44,662 nt of DNA, taken from assembly GCF_000337475.1 (NCBI RefSeq), contig NZ_AOIT01000021.1, positions 1-44,662 of the forward strand, in the 5' to 3' direction. The notes beneath the pieces are model-generated. The model worked only from the letters and a program-made list of their open reading frames with translations, ran no database searches and was not told where the DNA came from. Below, piece by piece: positions 40,551 through 44,662 of this stretch (its first letter is position 1; each line of letters opens with the position of its first letter). This DNA comes from Natrinema limicola JCM 13563 (lineage in GTDB: Archaea; Halobacteriota; Halobacteria; Halobacteriales; Natrialbaceae). The position numbers were made by a program, and so were the translations under genes.

Positions 40551-43500
40551 GCGTCTCCGTCCTCGTCCTCGTCTTCATCTTCGTCTTCGTCTTCGTCAGT
40601 CTCGGTCTCGAAGATCCCCGTGTTGCTGTCTGTCAGTTCGTCGTCGCTGCCTGTGCTGTCGTCTTTGAAAATCGATCCGCCGTTGTTCGTCTCACTGCTG
40701 TCGAACAGCGACTCGTCGTCATTGTCGTCCGTATCCGCCTCGGTATCGTTGAAGATCGAATCAGTCTCGTCACTGAATATCGACTTGCTATCGTCACCGC
40801 CAGCGTCGACTGGTGTCGAGTCGTCGGCTGACGTATTTGTCTCGGTTGTCCGTGTCCCACCTGCTTGGTCCGTTGATTCAGCTGCGTCCTCCTGATCGCG
40901 CGGCGGATCCGACGTGTCGGTCTCAACGTCGATCGTCGGTGGCTCCGGCTCAGTTTCCGGCGTCTCGTCTCTATCCGTTGCTGACTCGGTGTCGATGTCG
41001 ATCGTCGGTGGCTCCGGCTCAGTTTCCGGCGTCTCGTCTCTATCCGTTGCTGACTCGGTGTCGATGTCGATCGTCGGTGGTTCCGGTTCGACCACGTCGC
41101 TCGAGGTTTTATCCGGCTCGTCGTCGCGCTGGATGCCGGAGTCGGTGCTCGAATCCGTATCGGACGACTCCGGATCGAAGATCGAATCGAGATCGTCCTC
41201 TGGGAACAGCGACTCGAATCCGGAGGTGTTCGGGTGACCGACCGGTTCCTCGCTGTCGCTTGTTCGATCGACGTCCGAATCGTCGAGTTCGTCGATCGTC
41301 TCGCCCATATCGTCGAACAGTCCGATCAGGTCCTCGTCGTCGGCGTCGCCAGTGGTATCCGCCGAACGGTTCGCCGTCTCGTGGTGTGTTTCGTCCGTTC
41401 GGCCGTCCGATGCCGTGGCTTGACTCGAAGCAGTCGAGGTGTCGACCGACTTCGGTCGGTTCTCGTCGGTTGGCGTTTCGGGTTCGACGCCGGGGGTACT
41501 ATCTGTCAACTCGAGATCGGTCTCCGACGATGCGGGCAACTCGCCGCTCGAGTCGGTAGCCGCGTTGCCCTCGTCAGCGGTTGGTACTGGCTCGAGTGCG
41601 CTTGGACTATCGTCGGCATCGGCTCCAGCATCGACACCGGTCGTCGCAGCGCCGGATTCCGCCTCGGCTGCCGACCCGGCAGCCGCTGTCTCTTCGTCGG
41701 ACTCGATGTCGAATCCGGCATCGTCGCTGAGCCACGCCGGCTCATCGCCGATGTCGTCCCCGGTGGCGAACGCCGTCGAGTCGTCGCCGAGTTCCCACTC
41801 ACCTTCGTCGATGTCGTCGTCGACGGCACCGACGAAGTCGAACTCGTCGGTGTCAGCACGGTCGACATCGATCGGCTCCTCCGCTTCGACATCACCGAGT
41901 GCGCTTGCGAGGCCACTCGGGACCTGTCCGCGGTATTCCTCGAACAGCGACTCCTCGGCCCGCTCTAGGATGTCCATCGAGAGGTTGTACGTCTCGTTTG
42001 TCGCCTCGGGCCGTGGCACGAGTTCTTCTTTCTCTTGATCGACGTCGATCAAGACACTCTCCATCTCACGGAGGTCCTCGAGACTGTCCTCAAGTTGGCC
42101 GTTCGCGATCAGCGTGAGGATGGTGTCGGGATCATTGATAAAGGCCTGCACCGTCGCGGCGACCTGTGCGTACGTGTTCAGTCCGTTCTTGATGAGATAC
42201 GCGAGGATGACCTCGCGTTTGAACAGCTCCTCCTCGAGTTTCTCTTTGCTCCAGCCGCGGTCGAACTGGATCTCTTCTAAGGTGTTCGAGTCCCCCATCT
42301 TGAGGAACTCGTCGGTTTCGGCCTGCCACTGGTAGACGTCCTGAACGTTGATCTCGTCGTGTTCGGCGTCGTAGTGGTTGATCTCAGTAAGCGACTTGTT
42401 CCGGCGGACCTTCCGGCCTTGCACTCGCGTCTGGGTCTGAATCGAGACCAGATCCAGCGCGGTGAACATCGTCTTCGAGACGTTGATGGGGTCCGTCGTG
42501 AATCGTTTGAGGACCTCGTCGACGGAGTCGGCGTGGAAGGTCGTATAGGTGGTGTGACCGGTCGACATGACCTGGAACAGCGTCCGGCCTTCCTCACCAC
42601 GGATCTCGCCCATGACGATGTAGTCAGGGCGCTGTCGCAGTGCGGCTTCCAGCAGGTCGAACTCGTCGACGTCGCCCTGCTCGTCGTCGGCAAACGACGG
42701 CCGGGTGACGCTTGCGATCCAGTTGCGCTGTGGGAGTTCGACCTCGCGGGTGTCCTCGATCGAGACGATTTTCGCGCTCGAGGGAATAAACAGCGAGACT
42801 GCGTTCAGCGAGGTCGTCTTCCCGGACGCAGTCCCGCCGGCGAAGATCAGGCTCTTGTGGTTCTCGATGGCGAGCCAGAGAAACGCCATCTCGTCCAGAC
42901 TGAAGGTGTTCCAGTTAATGAGGTCGATCGGGGTGAAGGGGACGTCCTTGAACTGCCGGATGGTGTAGTTGGTCCCGTGGTCGGAGACCTCCTTGCCGAG
43001 CGTGAGCTGGGCACGCGAGCCGTCCGGTAGGGTCGCGTCGACCTGTGGGAGTCGCTTGCTGATCCCTTTGCCCGACCGCTGGGCGAGTTTGACGACGAAG
43101 TCGTCGAGTTCGTCCTCACCGTGGTAGATGTTCGAGATGATCTGTTCGTACTCGGAATGGTAGACGAACACCGGCGAGTTGTAGCCGTCACAGGAGATGT
43201 CCTCGACGTTGATATCGTGTTTGATGCCGTCGATGCGCTCGTAGCCGATGAAGTCGCGTTTGAGCAAGTAGAGTAACTTCTCGACCTGATACTCGCTCAG
43301 GGTATCCGGATCGTCGTCGAGGACCGCCGGCTCGGGGCGGACCTCGATACCCTCGAGTTGACTCGGGCCGTCGTCATCGTCGCCATCGGCCTCGCTGTCC
43401 TCGTCGTCAAGGAGTCCCTGGAGCGTCTCGAGAACCCCTTTCGACGTGTCGTCCGCGGTCGCCTCGAAGAGATCGTACCGCTTGAGGAGCCGTCGGGCCT

Positions 43501-44497
43501 CGTCCTCGATGACCGTCCGACGGCCGTCCTCTGTAGCCTTCTCCTTGATTCCCTCTTCGGCGTACTTGATAGCCGTCCGGAGCTTGCCCGAGAGGAACTC
43601 CTGAAGTTCCGCCTCGATCTCGTTCTGGTACGGCTCGATCATGTAATACTTCTTTTCGTTTTCTTTCTCCGAATGGAAGATGATGACGAAGGCGTAGGGT
43701 TTGTTCACCCAGTATCGCTCGACCTCGCGGAAGTGGGTCTTCTTCTCCAGCGAGACGGCCTTCTCGAGGTCGTAGCGGTTGGTGACGGTGGTGTTGCCCG
43801 CGACCGTCGAGAAGAACTCGTCTTCCTCGAGTTCTTCCTGGACGTTGACGGTCCGCTCCTCGACAACGTCGTCGAGTTCCAGCGCGACGTCGTTTGCGGC
43901 TGCAAGTCGTTGTTCGATCGTGTCTGGATCGAACCCGAGCGCTTCTTCCGCATCGTGGGGGACGATCTCGCCGTTGCTGTCGCGTGGCCGACTGCCGTCA
44001 TCTTCGTAGTAATATTCCCACTTGTAGTGTTCCCAGGACCAGATGTCTTTGACGACCGGCGTCGTCTCGGGATCGACGTACTCGAGGAAGAGCTTCTGAA
44101 GCGTCCCCGCGTTGTCGCCGGCGACCGGCACCAGCTGGTCCTCGAGATCGTCGGGATGATAGCCCAGATACGCTTCGGGATCGAACTCGACCTGATCCCA
44201 GTCGTCACCGCTGGGAACGGTCGTCCCGGCACCCGCATCCGTATCGAGGCCGAGTTGTTCGTCCCCGCCGGTGGGGTCGTCCGGATAGAGGTCGGATACC
44301 TCGTTGCCGTACCCATACTCGGTCATAAACTCCTCCCACGTGTACTCCCCAACACGGACAGCCGAGTTCGTGCTCGGCCCTGATTCGTGGGATTGCGCTT
44401 CTTCCGACGCAGACTCGGACGCCTCCCCCTCAGAAAAGCCCCCGGCATCCGACTGGTCGGCTTCGTCAATAGCCATTACATTCATACTGAAAGTCAT
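40547..44497 (-). CDS. pilB: Type IV pilus assembly ATPase (TadA/PilB-like) with long acidic C-terminal tail
   Basis: This 1316-residue hexameric secretion ATPase powers pilus assembly at the cytoplasmic face of the membrane. Residues 1-45 are Ser/Asp/Glu-rich, and an N-terminal domain precedes the motor. The motor shows Walker A GGTASGKTTSLNAV (about 555), the Asp box SIEDTREVELP, Walker B YIVMGEIRGEEG (about 626) and the His box STGHTTYTTFHADSVDE. After about residue 845 comes a disordered tail of about 470 residues made of Asp, Glu, Ser, Thr and Pro. It contains two exact 23-residue repeats and ends in a run of Asp-Glu. Ordinary PilB-type enzymes stop near the end of the motor. Starts at 44497, 44485 and 44476 are all possible. 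It is the first gene of the pilus operon. Confidence 0.88.
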   Translation of the reverse strand: MTFSMNVMAIDEADQSDAGGFSEGEASESASEEAQSHESGPSTNSAVRVGEYTWEEFMTEYGYGNEVSDLYPDDPTGGDEQLGLDTDAGAGTTVPSGDDWDQVEFDPEAYLGYHPDDLEDQLVPVAGDNAGTLQKLFLEYVDPETTPVVKDIWSWEHYKWEYYYEDDGSRPRDSNGEIVPHDAEEALGFDPDTIEQRLAAANDVALELDDVVEERTVNVQEELEEDEFFSTVAGNTTVTNRYDLEKAVSLEKKTHFREVERYWVNKPYAFVIIFHSEKENEKKYYMIEPYQNEIEAELQEFLSGKLRTAIKYAEEGIKEKATEDGRRTVIEDEARRLLKRYDLFEATADDTSKGVLETLQGLLDDEDSEADGDDDDGPSQLEGIEVRPEPAVLDDDPDTLSEYQVEKLLYLLKRDFIGYERIDGIKHDINVEDISCDGYNSPVFVYHSEYEQIISNIYHGEDELDDFVVKLAQRSGKGISKRLPQVDATLPDGSRAQLTLGKEVSDHGTNYTIRQFKDVPFTPIDLINWNTFSLDEMAFLWLAIENHKSLIFAGGTASGKTTSLNAVSLFIPSSAKIVSIEDTREVELPQRNWIASVTRPSFADDEQGDVDEFDLLEAALRQRPDYIVMGEIRGEEGRTLFQVMSTGHTTYTTFHADSVDEVLKRFTTDPINVSKTMFTALDLVSIQTQTRVQGRKVRRNKSLTEINHYDAEHDEINVQDVYQWQAETDEFLKMGDSNTLEEIQFDRGWSKEKLEEELFKREVILAYLIKNGLNTYAQVAATVQAFINDPDTILTLIANGQLEDSLEDLREMESVLIDVDQEKEELVPRPEATNETYNLSMDILERAEESLFEEYRGQVPSGLASALGDVEAEEPIDVDRADTDEFDFVGAVDDDIDEGEWELGDDSTAFATGDDIGDEPAWLSDDAGFDIESDEETAAAGSAAEAESGAATTGVDAGADADDSPSALEPVPTADEGNAATDSSGELPASSETDLELTDSTPGVEPETPTDENRPKSVDTSTASSQATASDGRTDETHHETANRSADTTGDADDEDLIGLFDDMGETIDELDDSDVDRTSDSEEPVGHPNTSGFESLFPEDDLDSIFDPESSDTDSSTDSGIQRDDEPDKTSSDVVEPEPPTIDIDTESATDRDETPETEPEPPTIDIDTESATDRDETPETEPEPPTIDVETDTSDPPRDQEDAAESTDQAGGTRTTETNTSADDSTPVDAGGDDSKSIFSDETDSIFNDTEADTDDNDDESLFDSSETNNGGSIFKDDSTGSDDELTDSNTGIFETETDEDEDEDEDEDEDGDA
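40928..41086 (-). repeat. 69-base tandem repeat inside the pilus ATPase gene
   Basis: Two identical 69-base units (40928-40996, 40997-41065) are followed by a partial third unit. They encode repeats of EPEPPTIDIDTESATDRD plus ETPET in the acidic tail. The sequence identity at the DNA level points to recent duplication. The length is a multiple of 3, so the frame is kept. Confidence 0.9.
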
Positions 44498-44602
44498 CCC
44501 TCAAAAAATTCATCCGCCCATTACCAGTTCTGATAATTTTCTTCGGCTGTTTTCGACTGATCACTACCCACTTGCCGGCGATCTGTTCAATTCATACAGT
44601 TG

Positions 44603-44662
44603 ATGTTTCGGTACATCACGGGATCGATGCTTGCGGCCGACGGCTGGATAGGACAGTCGCTC
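44603..44662 (+). CDS. Possible gene start running off the window
   Basis: An ATG at 44603 opens a frame that reads MFRYITGSMLAADGWIGQSL to the last base. Codon choice looks protein-like, but 20 residues are too few to name a family. It diverges from the pilus ATPase gene across about 105 bases of AT-rich DNA, where both would have promoters. Confidence 0.3.
   Translation, partial: MFRYITGSMLAADGWIGQSL

Noticed and set aside
40928-41086. Possible CRISPR-like repeat array
   Set aside because: The 69-base units are directly adjacent without spacers and are in frame inside the pilus ATPase gene, so they are coding tandem repeats.

Overview
The window is a piece of haloarchaeal chromosome. Four things point there: an archaeal initiator tRNA with an A1:U72 end, very acidic GC-rich proteins, TATA boxes about 25-30 bases upstream of likely leaderless starts, and archaeal genes such as tfe, trm56, a fused porA and a bacterio-opsin-activator type regulator. 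I cannot fix the genus; the gene set fits the Natrinema/Haloterrigena side of the haloarchaea.

Layout. (1) 1-1116: tRNA-iMet followed by AT-richer, decayed DNA with two gene remnants and a palindromic repeat. (2) 1117-9760: central carbon metabolism. porA-porB encode a 2-oxoacid:ferredoxin oxidoreductase. An acetoin/2-oxoacid dehydrogenase-like set follows: E1 alpha, E1 beta, an AcoX-like protein and a VOC protein on the minus strand, facing an E2 gene on the plus strand. The E2 carries two tandem E1/E3-binding modules and a C-terminal OsmC-type peroxidase domain. (3) 9929-13628: a PHP hydrolase, aroC, and small winged-helix and DICT regulators. (4) 13672-16389: a cargo-carrying transposon-like element without a visible transposase. 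It has IS6-like ends and a perfect 8-bp target duplication, and carries a small membrane protein, a Tat lipoprotein and a membrane acyltransferase. (5) 16546-24012: a 1125-residue multi-PAS/GAF regulator, aroA, trm56, tfe and two conserved haloarchaeal genes of unknown function. (6) 24103-33828: a chemotaxis locus, with a divergent cheW and then cheW, cheY, cheB, cheA, cheC, a double cheC, cheD and cheR. From cheB onward the genes mostly overlap by 4 bases. (7) 33906-35159: a protein with an HsdR-N-like, probably inactive nuclease fold. (8) 35179-44497: a seven-gene type IV pilus operon on the minus strand, running secretion ATPase, membrane platform, then five pilin-like proteins with prepilin-peptidase sites.

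How the genes work together. The che genes form a complete two-component pathway: adaptors CheW, kinase CheA, response regulator CheY, adaptation enzymes CheR and CheB, and CheC/CheD feedback. In this window the neighbouring motor-like operon is a type IV pilus, not an archaellum. The aco-like operon and the E2 gene should supply E1 and E2 of one complex; no E3 (dihydrolipoamide dehydrogenase) gene is present.

Most notable observations: the E2-OsmC fusion, which physically joins a lipoyl arm to a domain family that uses dihydrolipoyl groups as reductant; the cargo transposon with its intact target duplication; a structured tandem repeat between cheW and cheY with a relative near the tRNA; paired palindromes around the E1 alpha promoter; and very long acidic inserts or tails in CheA, CheW and the pilus ATPase.
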